The translations under genes were made by a program, and so were the position numbers. DNA of 64,000 nt from Prasinococcaceae sp. CCMP 1430 (taxonomy: Eukaryota; Prasinodermophyta; Palmophyllophyceae; Prasinococcales; Prasinococcaceae), in the NCBI GenBank assembly GCA_013416795.1, contig RQSC01000026.1, forward strand, positions 703,587 through 767,586, read 5' to 3'. Positions 1 through 9,501 of this stretch are shown here, piece by piece (position 1 is the first letter of the stretch; every line of letters begins with the position of its first letter). The notes under the pieces are model-generated. The model made no database searches. It saw nothing but the letters and a program-made list of their open reading frames with translations, and was not told where the DNA came from.

Positions 1-381
1 GGGGCGCGGCGGCGCGCGCCCGGGGGGGAGGCGCGCGCGAGGAGAGGAGGCGGGCGAAGCTGGAGGGGGTGGGCGAAGCGGGGCGCGGGAGCGGGCGGGG
101 AGGTGGGTCGCGCGCGATCGGGCGCTGCCGGGGGTGGGCACGCCCGTGGGGGCGCCGCGCAGAAGCAGAAGCAGGTGCAGCACGCCGGCGATGCAAGTTC
201 GGGGGTGTGCTGGCGGGGGATGTGAGAGGGTCGAGGGCATTGCGCTCGGGAGAGGGGGGCGACACGGGGGCCCGTGGCTGTGCATGGAGCTGACACGCGC
301 CTTTAATGTCGTGTCACGGCAGCGCCGTACACTGTGTCGGACGCGGCGGCGGCACCGACGTGGAGCTCTTGCTCGGCGCCG
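1..381. other. 5' flank of the bestrophin gene
   Basis: Extremely GC-rich stretch with CG/GC runs near the left edge and no convincing coding frame. An open frame runs in from a GTG at 334 and continues into the bestrophin gene, but GTG is not an expected eukaryotic start. Short ATG frames at 134 and 306 are not in phase with it. It probably holds the promoter and 5' UTR. An upstream coding exon cannot be excluded. Confidence 0.4.
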
Positions 382-3300
382 ATGTCGTCGCCCTCGTTCT
401 CTCCGACGGCGAGTGCAGCGGCACGCCGGCGAAGTACGCGCTCGCGCTCGTTCATCATGGGCGGTGGGGCGAAGGCACGCACCATCTTCGCCCCGAAAGC
501 GCGTACCTTCAAGTCCAGCACCTTCGCCTTCATCACCGAGGTGTTCGCGTTGCGGCACACGATCTCGGCTAGGATTCTGCCGCAGCTGACTTTGGCGCTG
601 ATTATGGGCTTTGTGGCCAACTCTGCCAAGATCCGCTTCTGCGAGAGCGAGCACGGGCAGATTGAGGACGCGTCGCAGTGCTGGATAGCGTTCGACGACA
701 GCGCGCACTTGAGCGCGGGCATCATCCTGGGCCTCCTTCTGGTGTTCCGCACGTCGTTAGCATACGACCGATACTATGACGGCAAGGCGGCCCTCGGGCA
801 GATCTACAACGGGATCCGCAACCTCAACGTGGCCGTCGTCGCCTTCATGCGGCTGCCACGCGAGGACGAGGAAAACTACTCGCCGAACTCGATCGATGCG
901 CGCCGCGCACAGCTCTCGAAGGACCGTGTGAACATCCTGCGGCTGTCGAACATCATGTTTGCGTTCATGCGCCAGGCGACGCGCGAGCACCGCCACGGCT
1001 ACTCAGACACGGGACCGGTGGAGGACGAAGAGCTTCTCACCAAGGACCGCGCAGGCAAGCCGAGCCTTCCCAGTCTGTGGAACAGCGGCGCCGAACGTGT
1101 TCGCTATTCGAGGATCGACTTCAACAACCGCGCCAACGTGGTCGCCGCGGAGATCTGCTATATCGCCGAAAGCCATCGCCGCATGGGGCACATCTCGGAG
1201 CGCGCGTGCCTGGATATCTACCACGAGCTCGAGCTCACGCTCGCCGCTTTCAAGGAGATCGAGCGCATCGTCACAACGCCGATTCCCTATCAGTACTTGC
1301 ACATGATCAACGTCATCCTCTTCACCTACGTCTTCACCACGCCGTTCGTATTTACGGTGTCGTTCAAGCACGCCACGCCCATCGCGTCGTTCATGATTGC
1401 GCTCGGGTATTATGGCGTCAACGCTATCGGGCGCTGCATGGAGGATCCGTTCAACTGGGACGAGCCAAACCACGATCTGACGTCCATTGGCTGGCGCATG
1501 TCCAAAGAGAACATGAAGCTACACGAGATGGCCGATGTCATGGAAAAGGACATGATGTTGCAGGCAATGCCGAAGCAGGGGGAGGCCGGCCGCGCTAAGC
1601 AGGTGTTCAAGATGGCCGGCGCGTTGCGCGCGGCTGCCGCCAAGGAGAGTGTTGGCAGAGGCATGCCGGCAGCGGCCGGCGGCAATGCTATCCTCGCGGC
1701 CGTCGCACAAATGAATGCTCAGAACGAGGCAGACGAGGAGGAGGACGACGACGACCCCGTGGAGGTTGCCGTGGGACAGCAATTTGGCGAGGGCAGATTC
1801 GCCTTCTTCACCGAACTGTGGGTATGGGACAACACCGTGTGGCCATCGCTGCTGCCGCAGGTCGTTCTCGCAGCCCTTGTTGGCGGCGCTGCGCAGTTCG
1901 CCAAGACGCGCCTGTGCGAGGACGGGGGCGAGGAGGTGTACGAGGCCGAGGATTGCTTGATTTGCTTCGACAAGCACGCGCACGATCTGGTGGGTATGGC
2001 CATCGGCTTTCTCATGGTTTTCCGGGTGAACATGTCGTACGAGCGCTACTACGAGGGCAAGGAGGTCGTGGGTAACCTGTACGAGGGCATCCGTAACCTC
2101 AATGTGGCCTTCGCGGCCTTCATGCGCGTGCCAGAGCCTGGAGAGCTGGACTACAAAGCCGAAGTGACCGATGAGTACCGACAGGCGCTCTCTGAGGACC
2201 GCCTTGAGGTGTTTCGCCTGTCCAACCTCCTGTATGCCTTTATTCGCCAAGCCGTGCGAGAGCAGCGCAAGGGCTACCCGGGCGTGGGCCCCGTCTCGGA
2301 CGAGGAAATTGTCACTCGCGACCGCCGTGGCAAGCCTAGCGTGCCACTGCTCATGCGTGACGAGGAGCGCTACGAGTATCTCGCCTTCGGCGCCAAAAAT
2401 CGCCCCAATATTCTGGTTGCGCGCATCCAGTCCATCGTGGAGCACCACCGTCGCGTTGGCCACATCTGTGAGCGCGCGGCCTTTGAGATGTACCACCAGA
2501 GCGAGGAGGTGCTGAGCGCCTATCGCGCGGCCGAGCGCATCGCCATGACGCCGATTCCGTACATCTACCTCCATGCGGTCCAGTTCCTGCTCTTCTTCTT
2601 CATCTTCTCCTCAGGCTTCATGTTTTCGTACACCTTCAAGTGGATCACGCCACTGCCTTGCGTCATCCTGTCGATGGGGTTCTACGGCCTCAACGAGATC
2701 GGCCGCGCGCTCCAGGATCCCTTTTCGTGGGAGGAGCCCATGCACGACCTCAGCTCGATTGGCTGGCGCGTTTACCGCGAGAATCTTGCCCTTCACCAAT
2801 GGATCGACGGGCTGGAGAAGTCTGGCAAGCGCGCTAACAGTGCGCGCAATACGCGCCTGTACGAGGTACTCACTAACGCCATGGAGTCCCACGATGCCGA
2901 TCAGGGGGGCGACGGCGCTGCGGAGTCTGCAAGCGTGCCGAAGCGCTCGCGCCGCGCGTCAGTGAGCAACACGGAGCGAAGCGCCGACGAGAGACGCCGA
3001 CCGTCGTTGATTGCGGCCAGACTCGACGTGCCCATTATTACCGACGAGGCCGCACACTCGCTGTCTTTTGTCACAGCTGTGTTCAAGTGGAAACACACCG
3101 TCTTACAAAAGCTCGTGCCGCACATGGTCTTGGCGACCATTCTGGCACTCCTGGCGCACTTCCTGAAGTTGCAGGTGTGCGATGAAGATGCGAAGTACGA
3201 CACTGACTGTTGGATCACGCTGTCATCGTCGGCACATAAGGTGATCGTTGGTGTCATCGCCTTCCTTCTTGTGTTCCGGACCAATATCGCATACTACCGC

Positions 3301-6300
3301 TACTACGAGGGGAAGAAGTTCCAGGGGGCACTCCTTAATGCTGTGCGCAATGTCAACGTCGCGGTGGTCTCCTTCGTGCGCGCACCGCGCGAGGGCGAAT
3401 ACGGATACGAGAGCCGCAAGAGGGTGCGCGAAGAGCTACAGCGTGCGCTCAGTCGCGACCGCATCGAGCTGCGTCGCCTGTCCAACGTGCTCTTCGCCTT
3501 CATCCGCCAGGCCATCCGCGAGCAGCGCAACGGCTATCCGGACGAGCAGGAGGTGACCGACGATGAGCTCATCCGCAACGACAAGATGGGCAAGCCCAGC
3601 CTCGCCCATCTGCTCACCGAAGACGAGAAGGCGCTGTACACGAGCATTGACTACAACAACCGCCCAAACGTCGTGGTGGCCGAGATGCAGACCATCATTG
3701 AGAAGCACCGCCGCCTTGGCAATGTGTCGGAGCGCGGCGCCTTCGACGTATATCACGACCTCGAGGGCGCGCTCGTAGCGTTCAAGAACTGTGAGCGCAT
3801 CGTCTCCACAAAGATGCCCTATCAGTACATGCACATGCTCAACTTCCTCCTATTCCTCTTCGCGTTCACGACGCCTTTGGTCTACTCGGCCAACTACCAG
3901 TGGCTCGTGCCCTTGCCGGTGCTCATCACCGTGATTGCATTCTATGGTATCGCGGAGATTGGCTACGCCATCGAGGAGCCGTTCGACTGGAAGGAGCCCA
4001 GCCACGACATGACTGTCGCCGGCCTGCGCTCGTACCATGAGACCCTGCAGGTGCACGAGGTGGGTGATGTCGCCCCACGCACCGAGCCCGTCCTTGGCGA
4101 CTTCGACGTCGCGATCGCCAATGCGTCGAACGCGCAGGCTCCCACGGGCGAGAGTGCCAAGACGCACCTGCTGAAGACGCAGCGCAGCCGTGGCTCGTTC
4201 TCGATGGCGTCGGGTGATGACCTCCTCAACATGTACAGTGACGTTCCCGTTGATATCAACCACTCGACGTTGGGCTTCATCGTCGAGCTCTTTTCGATCC
4301 GTCACACTGTGTGGTCCCGCGTGATCGGGCAGGTCATTGCCGCAGGCATCGTTGGCATGCTGGCGCAATTGGCCAAGATTCACGTGTGCGGTGACGACGT
4401 CAAGACGACGACTGACTGCGATGTCACTTTCGAACCCGAGGCGCACGGCGTCGTGGGCGCGGTGCTCGGCTTTATGCTCGTGTTTCGTACCAATCTGGCG
4501 TACGAACGCTTTTACGAAGGCAAGCAGAGCGTGGGGCAGCTGCACATCGCGCTGCGCAACCTCAACATCGGCGTAATCGCCTTCGTCCGCCCGCCGACTA
4601 AGGGCGAGGCCGCATACGAGGAAGGCCCCGCGCGCTCCCGCCTTGCGCAGGAGCTGCGCGAGAAGCGCTCGGAGATGCTGCGCCTCACGCACATCCTTTA
4701 CGCCTTCATGCGTCAGGCCGTGCGCGAACAGCACATTGGCTACCCACAGGACCTCCACGTGACTGACAGCGAGTTGCTGACTAACGACAAGTACGGCAAG
4801 CCCAGCCTGAGCTCTCTGCTCACACCCGCTGAGGTCTCATTCTTCGGCAAGGTGCCGTTCCACAACCGTCCCAATGTGGTCGTCACCATGCTGCAGAAGG
4901 AGGTGGAGCTCGTCCGCCGCATGCCGCACGTACTCTGCGATCGTGGCGCGTTTGACCTGTACAGTGAGTGCGAGCTGGTTTTGGACGCCTTCAAGAGCTG
5001 CGAGCGCGTGGTGTCCACGCCCATCCCTTACCAGTACCTGCACATGGTCAACTTTGTGACCTTCTGCTTCGTCTTCAGCGTTCCTTTCACCTTCTCGTAC
5101 TCGTGGAAGTGGCTCACGCCCGCCCCAGCCATGGCCTTGGCGCTGACGTACTACGGCATCGGCAAAATCGGCGAGTCGATCGAGCGGCCGTTCGACTGGA
5201 CGGTGCCCAACCACGATATGACCGGCCTCGGCTGGCGCATCTATCGCGAGTGCACGCAGCTTCACAAGCGTTTCAACAAGCGCGAGGAGATGGAGCTCAA
5301 GGCGAGCGACTCGGCGCAAGCGCTGCGCCCGGTCGAGCTCGAGTGGACCGCGGCCACCGCCCGAGTGGGGAAGGTGGGATCGACCCGCGCGGGCATGGAT
5401 CTGGCGCATGGCCGCCGCGCCTCGCTCGTCGCGCAGGGTGTTGACATCGACATGGTCTACCTCACGCCATGGCCGCTGCACAACTACACCTTTCTCACGG
5501 AGCTTTTCACAAAGCAAGACACCGTCATCAGCAAGATCGTGCCGCAGATGGCCGCTGGGGGCATCGTGGGGTTGTTCGCGCAGTACGTGAAGATGGCCTT
5601 CTGCGGCGACGACGTGGAGACGGACCGTGAATGCTGGATCACCTTTGGCAACGAGGCGCACACAATCGCAGGCTCCATCCTGGGCTTCCTGCTCGTGTTC
5701 CGCGTCAACCTGGCGTACACCAAGTTCTACGAGGCCAAGGAGGCGCTCGGCCTGGTCTACGACGGCCTTCGCAACGTGATGGTGGCGATTTCGTCCTTCA
5801 TGCGCGAGTCGTCGAAGGCCGAGCGCGGCTTTCGCGAGCACACGCCCGCGCAGCTCGCCCAGCTGCGCCTGGACCTCATCGAGCTGCTACGGCTGACCAA
5901 CCTGCTGTTCGCCTTCATCCGCCAGGCCGTGCGCGAGCAGCGACACGGGTACCCGCGCAAGCCCTTCGTGTCGGACTTGGATCTGCTCGACGCCGACAAG
6001 TTCGGCTCGCCGTGCGTGCCCGATCTGCTGACTCCCCAGGAGCGCGCCTTCTTCAAGAACGTGGACTACAACAACCGGCCCAACCTCGTCATGGCCAAGA
6101 TCCAGATGCTCGTCGAGCGCAACCGGAGGCTGGGTTTCATCTACGATAAATCGGCCTTCGACGTCTACCACGAGTGCGAGACGGTCCTGGGCGCCTTCAA
6201 GATCTGCGAGAAGATCACCACCACGCCGGTGCCCTACCAATACCTGCACATGCTCAATTTCCTGCTGTTCTTCTTCGTGTACACGAGCCCCTTCGTTTTC

Positions 6301-6642
6301 TCGGCGAGCTTCAAGTACATGACGCCCCTGCCGGCCGTCATCGTCGCCATGGGCTTTTACGGCATCGCCGAGATCGGCAACGTCATCGAGGAGAGCTTCG
6401 ACTGGAAGGAGCCAAGTCATGACCTCACAGGCCTGGGCCGTCGCATCATGAAGGAGAACAAGCTCATCCTGGGCATCCGCGATGTGCCCGCCAACACCGT
6501 CGCCAAGGCCGCCCGTGCTGCCGCTGGCGGGCCCGTCACCGAGGCCTTCTCGCCCACCGCCGCCGCCGCCCTCGGCGCCTCGCACGCAGCCGACGCCGTC
6601 ATTGAGATCGGCGATGGGCTCGAGATCGAGCCCGCGTGCTGA
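382..6642 (+). CDS. Five-domain (tandem pentad) bestrophin-like anion channel
   Basis: Intronless 2,086-residue membrane protein made of five homologous bestrophin/RFP-TM (UPF0187) domains of about 330 residues, at residues ~48-383, 473-806, 894-1227, 1297-1630 and 1702-2027. Each repeat has the same order: a first membrane helix; a Cys pair about 8-15 residues apart; the family signature FRxNxxYxRYYEGK with the hydrophobic helix before it that lines the pore neck in known bestrophins; RNLNVAxxAFxR; a long cytosolic helical block with FIRQAxREQxxGYP; PIPYQYLHM followed by a membrane helix; and a closing PFxWxxPxHD. Linkers are 65-90 residues and charged, one being strongly acidic. Family knowledge: bestrophins pass Cl-/HCO3- and assemble as pentamers. 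Inference: one chain may form the whole channel. The start is the first in-frame ATG (382); 457 is an alternative. No rhodopsin domain and no obvious plastid signal is seen. Confidence 0.9.
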   Translation: MSSPSFSPTASAAARRRSTRSRSFIMGGGAKARTIFAPKARTFKSSTFAFITEVFALRHTISARILPQLTLALIMGFVANSAKIRFCESEHGQIEDASQCWIAFDDSAHLSAGIILGLLLVFRTSLAYDRYYDGKAALGQIYNGIRNLNVAVVAFMRLPREDEENYSPNSIDARRAQLSKDRVNILRLSNIMFAFMRQATREHRHGYSDTGPVEDEELLTKDRAGKPSLPSLWNSGAERVRYSRIDFNNRANVVAAEICYIAESHRRMGHISERACLDIYHELELTLAAFKEIERIVTTPIPYQYLHMINVILFTYVFTTPFVFTVSFKHATPIASFMIALGYYGVNAIGRCMEDPFNWDEPNHDLTSIGWRMSKENMKLHEMADVMEKDMMLQAMPKQGEAGRAKQVFKMAGALRAAAAKESVGRGMPAAAGGNAILAAVAQMNAQNEADEEEDDDDPVEVAVGQQFGEGRFAFFTELWVWDNTVWPSLLPQVVLAALVGGAAQFAKTRLCEDGGEEVYEAEDCLICFDKHAHDLVGMAIGFLMVFRVNMSYERYYEGKEVVGNLYEGIRNLNVAFAAFMRVPEPGELDYKAEVTDEYRQALSEDRLEVFRLSNLLYAFIRQAVREQRKGYPGVGPVSDEEIVTRDRRGKPSVPLLMRDEERYEYLAFGAKNRPNILVARIQSIVEHHRRVGHICERAAFEMYHQSEEVLSAYRAAERIAMTPIPYIYLHAVQFLLFFFIFSSGFMFSYTFKWITPLPCVILSMGFYGLNEIGRALQDPFSWEEPMHDLSSIGWRVYRENLALHQWIDGLEKSGKRANSARNTRLYEVLTNAMESHDADQGGDGAAESASVPKRSRRASVSNTERSADERRRPSLIAARLDVPIITDEAAHSLSFVTAVFKWKHTVLQKLVPHMVLATILALLAHFLKLQVCDEDAKYDTDCWITLSSSAHKVIVGVIAFLLVFRTNIAYYRYYEGKKFQGALLNAVRNVNVAVVSFVRAPREGEYGYESRKRVREELQRALSRDRIELRRLSNVLFAFIRQAIREQRNGYPDEQEVTDDELIRNDKMGKPSLAHLLTEDEKALYTSIDYNNRPNVVVAEMQTIIEKHRRLGNVSERGAFDVYHDLEGALVAFKNCERIVSTKMPYQYMHMLNFLLFLFAFTTPLVYSANYQWLVPLPVLITVIAFYGIAEIGYAIEEPFDWKEPSHDMTVAGLRSYHETLQVHEVGDVAPRTEPVLGDFDVAIANASNAQAPTGESAKTHLLKTQRSRGSFSMASGDDLLNMYSDVPVDINHSTLGFIVELFSIRHTVWSRVIGQVIAAGIVGMLAQLAKIHVCGDDVKTTTDCDVTFEPEAHGVVGAVLGFMLVFRTNLAYERFYEGKQSVGQLHIALRNLNIGVIAFVRPPTKGEAAYEEGPARSRLAQELREKRSEMLRLTHILYAFMRQAVREQHIGYPQDLHVTDSELLTNDKYGKPSLSSLLTPAEVSFFGKVPFHNRPNVVVTMLQKEVELVRRMPHVLCDRGAFDLYSECELVLDAFKSCERVVSTPIPYQYLHMVNFVTFCFVFSVPFTFSYSWKWLTPAPAMALALTYYGIGKIGESIERPFDWTVPNHDMTGLGWRIYRECTQLHKRFNKREEMELKASDSAQALRPVELEWTAATARVGKVGSTRAGMDLAHGRRASLVAQGVDIDMVYLTPWPLHNYTFLTELFTKQDTVISKIVPQMAAGGIVGLFAQYVKMAFCGDDVETDRECWITFGNEAHTIAGSILGFLLVFRVNLAYTKFYEAKEALGLVYDGLRNVMVAISSFMRESSKAERGFREHTPAQLAQLRLDLIELLRLTNLLFAFIRQAVREQRHGYPRKPFVSDLDLLDADKFGSPCVPDLLTPQERAFFKNVDYNNRPNLVMAKIQMLVERNRRLGFIYDKSAFDVYHECETVLGAFKICEKITTTPVPYQYLHMLNFLLFFFVYTSPFVFSASFKYMTPLPAVIVAMGFYGIAEIGNVIEESFDWKEPSHDLTGLGRRIMKENKLILGIRDVPANTVAKAARAAAGGPVTEAFSPTAAAALGASHAADAVIEIGDGLEIEPAC

Positions 6643-6971
6643 GGACCTCAGGTGTGGTTTGGGTTCACTTGGTGAAGGAATTGGGTCGTTCTTGCCTCAA
6701 AATGATAATATTTGTCGATGATGGTGCTAGGGTTTGTGGACTCGTTCATTTTGACGTCGCATTGCCCGCTGGCAGCGTCGTCGGGTGCGCGCACGCGCGC
6801 ACAGCACGCTGCGGCGCGGTGGTGCGCGCTCGCGCCACACGCGGCGGCACGCGCGCTCCCGCGCGCGAGCGGCGCCACCGCGCGCGAGCGGGCGGAGACG
6901 GCGGACGCCAGGGAACGTGGCGCCGCGCGTACGATGCCGTCGGAGACTGGTTGGTCGAGCACCCCGCCCCC
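6643..6971. other. Intergenic region before the glutaredoxin gene
   Basis: Starts AT-richer (6655-6735), then becomes CG-repeat-like (6780-6900). The glutaredoxin frame stays open through it and contains an in-frame ATG at 6702, but the translation is low-complexity Arg/Ala/Gly, so it is read as promoter and leader. A longer N-terminal targeting sequence starting at 6702 remains possible. Confidence 0.4.
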
Positions 6972-7391
6972 ATGTTCCTCGTACACAATCCGTTGAAGGA
7001 CTACCTGCTGCGACTGCGCGCGGGCCAGTATGACAAAGCGGAGGGTGCGAAGGCGCTCGATGCAGCGCTCGAGAGCGACCTTGTCGTCTTGTTCTCTCAG
7101 ACGTACTGTCCTTTCAGCAAGGCAGTCAAGCGCGAGCTCGACGCGCGCAGCGTGCCGTACACCACCGTGGAGGTGGACGTCGTGCCCGAGGGCAACATGT
7201 TGGTGAACGAGCTGGGGATTCGGACGGGCCGCACCTCCATCCCGCACGTCTTCATCGGTGGTGACAGCGTGGGCGGCTGCAATGACAGCGGCGTCGGTGG
7301 CACTGGTCCGGGTTTCAGGCAGCGCGTGAAGGAGGACGGGTGGCTGGAAGGCGAGCTGAGGCGCGCGAAGGCTGCTCGCGACGCAGCGTAG
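6972..7391 (+). CDS. Glutaredoxin-like protein with a CPFS active site
   Basis: About 139 residues from the ATG at 6972, a usual length for a single-domain glutaredoxin. The thioredoxin-like fold is recognisable: VVLFSQTYCPFS (active site), a central strand with VEVDVVPEG, then TSIPHVFIGG (cis-proline loop) and GGCND, the usual glutathione-binding end. The second active-site Cys is replaced by Ser, so only a monothiol mechanism is available. Family role: glutathione-dependent reduction of disulfides or mixed disulfides, or Fe-S cluster handling. The CPFS sequence differs from the CGFS class that carries Fe-S clusters, so the role is uncertain. A start at 6702 would add 90 low-complexity residues. 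Confidence 0.8.
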   Translation: MFLVHNPLKDYLLRLRAGQYDKAEGAKALDAALESDLVVLFSQTYCPFSKAVKRELDARSVPYTTVEVDVVPEGNMLVNELGIRTGRTSIPHVFIGGDSVGGCNDSGVGGTGPGFRQRVKEDGWLEGELRRAKAARDAA

Positions 7392-7719
7392 CACGCAGGC
7401 GCTCGACAGAATTGGCAGCTGCTGCACACCATAAAACTGCCGCCGTTACATTTCGTATATGGATCTCGCTGCGATCGCCGACGCTGCCACCGCGCGTACG
7501 CGGCCACAGCGACGGAGTGGCTAAGAGGGCGAGAGCAGGGTCGCGAAGAGCGGGCTCCGAAGCAGTGCCAGATGGAGCGACGAGAAGCGAAGCTAGAGTG
7601 CGGTGAGCCGACGGACATAGGCGCGCAGTGTGGTGCGTTTGGCATGTGCGTCGTTGGCGTCGTGATACCAGCGAGCGGGCCGGCCGCTTGGGCATGGGGC
7701 GAGGCCACATCTCACAGAG
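7392..7719. other. Convergent intergenic region
   Basis: Lies between the 3' ends of the glutaredoxin gene (plus) and the small membrane-like gene (minus). It contains no frame with coding character. No clear polyadenylation signal is seen. Confidence 0.4.
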
Positions 7720-8238
7720 CTAGTCCTCGAGCGCCTTCCTCAGGTTGGCGCCAGCGAGGACCAGGTTGATACCAAAACCGAGCGCAGCCTGCGTCTTGTC
7801 CAGTCCGAGGTTCTCCCTCTGGTACGCGCATATGCCCGCCTGGGCCGCGTGTGCGCCGGTGCCGACCCACGCCAGCTTCCTGCGATCGTCCTTCGAGAGC
7901 GACACAGTGCTCATCGCTCCATGGACCGCACTCAGCCCGGCCAGATGAGCAGAGCACCACTGCGTCGCGCCCTTGTGGCTGTTCGACATCACGCTGTCGT
8001 TGTAGAAAGTCTTGTTCGCCCTGGAGGGGTCCAGGCCGGTTGCCAGTGCGTACGCACCGTACATGGCGCTCTGGGCAACCATGAGCCTGTCACAGTCCTG
8101 GTGCAGATGGGTGTCAGCTGCGCAGCCACGGCGCTCGGGTCGAGCGCGGCGGCTCGAGTTGGGCAGAAATTGCGCGCAGCGCAGCGGCGTCGGAGGCGCT
8201 GGCCGAGCCTCGCATTGTCGCACCTCGAACTTGACCAT
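7720..8238 (-). CDS. Small membrane-like protein of unknown function, probably two exons
   Basis: The ATG at 8238 sits in GGCGCCATGG. Read without splicing it gives 172 residues, but the middle is Pro/Arg-rich and unlike its flanks. A GT at 8223 and an AG at 8098 define a likely 126-nt phase-0 intron, giving a 15-nt first coding exon (MVKFE) joined to DCDRLMVAQSAMYGAY and a protein of 130 residues. The C-terminal part has three weakly hydrophobic Ala/Gly-rich helices (around MYGAYALATG, AHLAGLSAVHGAMS and AALGFGINLVLAGANL), suggesting a small multi-helix membrane protein. No family is recognised. Confidence 0.6.
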   Translation of the reverse strand: MVKFEVRQCEARPAPPTPLRCAQFLPNSSRRARPERRGCAADTHLHQDCDRLMVAQSAMYGAYALATGLDPSRANKTFYNDSVMSNSHKGATQWCSAHLAGLSAVHGAMSTVSLSKDDRRKLAWVGTGAHAAQAGICAYQRENLGLDKTQAALGFGINLVLAGANLRKALED

Positions 8239-9501
8239 GGCGCCTCCCGGGTGTGAACGCGTGCGCGGCGAGCGTCGGTACGGAGCGATGAGCAGGCGTG
8301 CGAGTGCTCGAGGTGCGCGGAGTGGCACTCGCCCGCGTGCACCGCCGCCCCGCCCGCGCCGCCCGCCCCGCCGGCAAAGCGCAGCAGCGCAGGCTCGTCC
8401 ACGTGCCGCACGTGTGGATCCTTTGCAGCGGATAATGCTGACGTGGCTCGTATCTGCACGCAAATTAACGAAGTCACCGGCGAGCACCGCCGTGCTGACG
8501 TCGGCAGCGTGTTGATGACGTGTCCGCCGAGTCACGAGGGGCGCACCACCGCACGACATTCGCCGCTGGCACCCTGCACGCCGCCCCTGCTCCAAGCTCG
8601 CCGGCGGCGCGCGCGATGGGCAACCCACCTGCTTGTCGCGCTTGCAATTGCGCGCGCGCGCTCATGGTAGCAGGCGCGTGCAGCCCACGCGACGCGCCCG
8701 CACGCGCTGCTGGCGTGGCAGCGCATCGAGGGACGTAACGACCAGTGGATGAAAGGACGATCAAAATGCGCGCTGCAAAAATTGGGCTTAATTAGCACGC
8801 GCGGCCATCATCGTAGCTCGCTTTCCCGTGGCCCACATTGATTCAAACGCGAGGGCTTCACGTCGCGCGGCGGTAGTAGGCGTCCGGTCTCCGTCGGGCG
8901 GGAGTGCATGCTGCGGCGCGTTGAAGGCCTGGCGCGGAGCGTGTGCTGTGCGCATGCGCATGTGCAGCTGCACGTGCATGTGGAGCTGCGTGTGCATGTG
9001 CGTGTGCATGTGCGTGTGCATGCGCGTGTGCAGCTGCAGCTGCAGCTGCATGTGCACGTGCATGTGCATGCAGCACGCAGAAAAGTGCCTACCTGGTATC
9101 ATACCGATGGTGCCATCGGAGCGCTGCCGTCCCTGACTCCAACCGCAACCCGACCCTTCTCATCAGCAGGCACGGGCGCCGCTCGCGCGTTCACGCATGG
9201 GCGCCGTCCCCGCGGCGACCGACGCAGGTCAAATCACACGCCGCTGTGGGAGAAAGGAGAACCTAACTGCGTAAAAACCGCAAATGTCGCGCGGAGTCCG
9301 ACCGCCGCGCTGCGTCCACACGTTTGGGTCGCGGCAGCGCAGCTTCCGCGGGGCTCGCGGTGACAAGAGCGGGTGTGTGTGTGGGGGGGGGGCGCCCCTG
9401 GCGGGCGCGGCGCTGCCTGGGGGCGCACGTATCGCCCGCCGGTGCCACACCGCCGGGTCTGCGCGCGCGCGCCGGTGCTCGCCCGCCTGGTCGCTGCAGT
9501 G
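8239..9501. other. Divergent intergenic region
   Basis: Separates the minus-strand small gene from the plus-strand glycosyltransferase. It contains the element TCAAAATGCG at 8761, an AT-rich patch (8755-8795) and a TGCATG/CAGCTG-type simple repeat (8943-9075). Several open frames exist on both strands, but all are Arg/Ala/Pro-rich artefacts of the base composition. Confidence 0.5.
8943..9075. repeat. Imperfect hexanucleotide repeat (GTGCATGTGCGT / CAGCTG)
   Basis: About 130 bases of alternating purine-pyrimidine sequence built from GTGCAT, GTGCGT and GCAGCT units. It is rich in short palindromes (TGCA, CAGCTG, GTGCAC), so it could form Z-DNA or hairpins. It lies in the divergent 5' region before the glycosyltransferase gene. 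Confidence 0.85.

Noticed and set aside
334-381. GTG start for the bestrophin gene at 334
   Set aside because: GTG is not an expected eukaryotic nuclear start; the ATG at 382 lies in the same frame 48 bases on.
382-6642. Bestrhodopsin (rhodopsin-bestrophin fusion)
   Set aside because: No seven-helix rhodopsin domain or retinal-binding Lys helix precedes or follows any repeat; linkers are short and charged.
8943-9075. CRISPR-like array
   Set aside because: Units are 6 bases and continuous, without spacers, in a eukaryotic nuclear context. It is a microsatellite.
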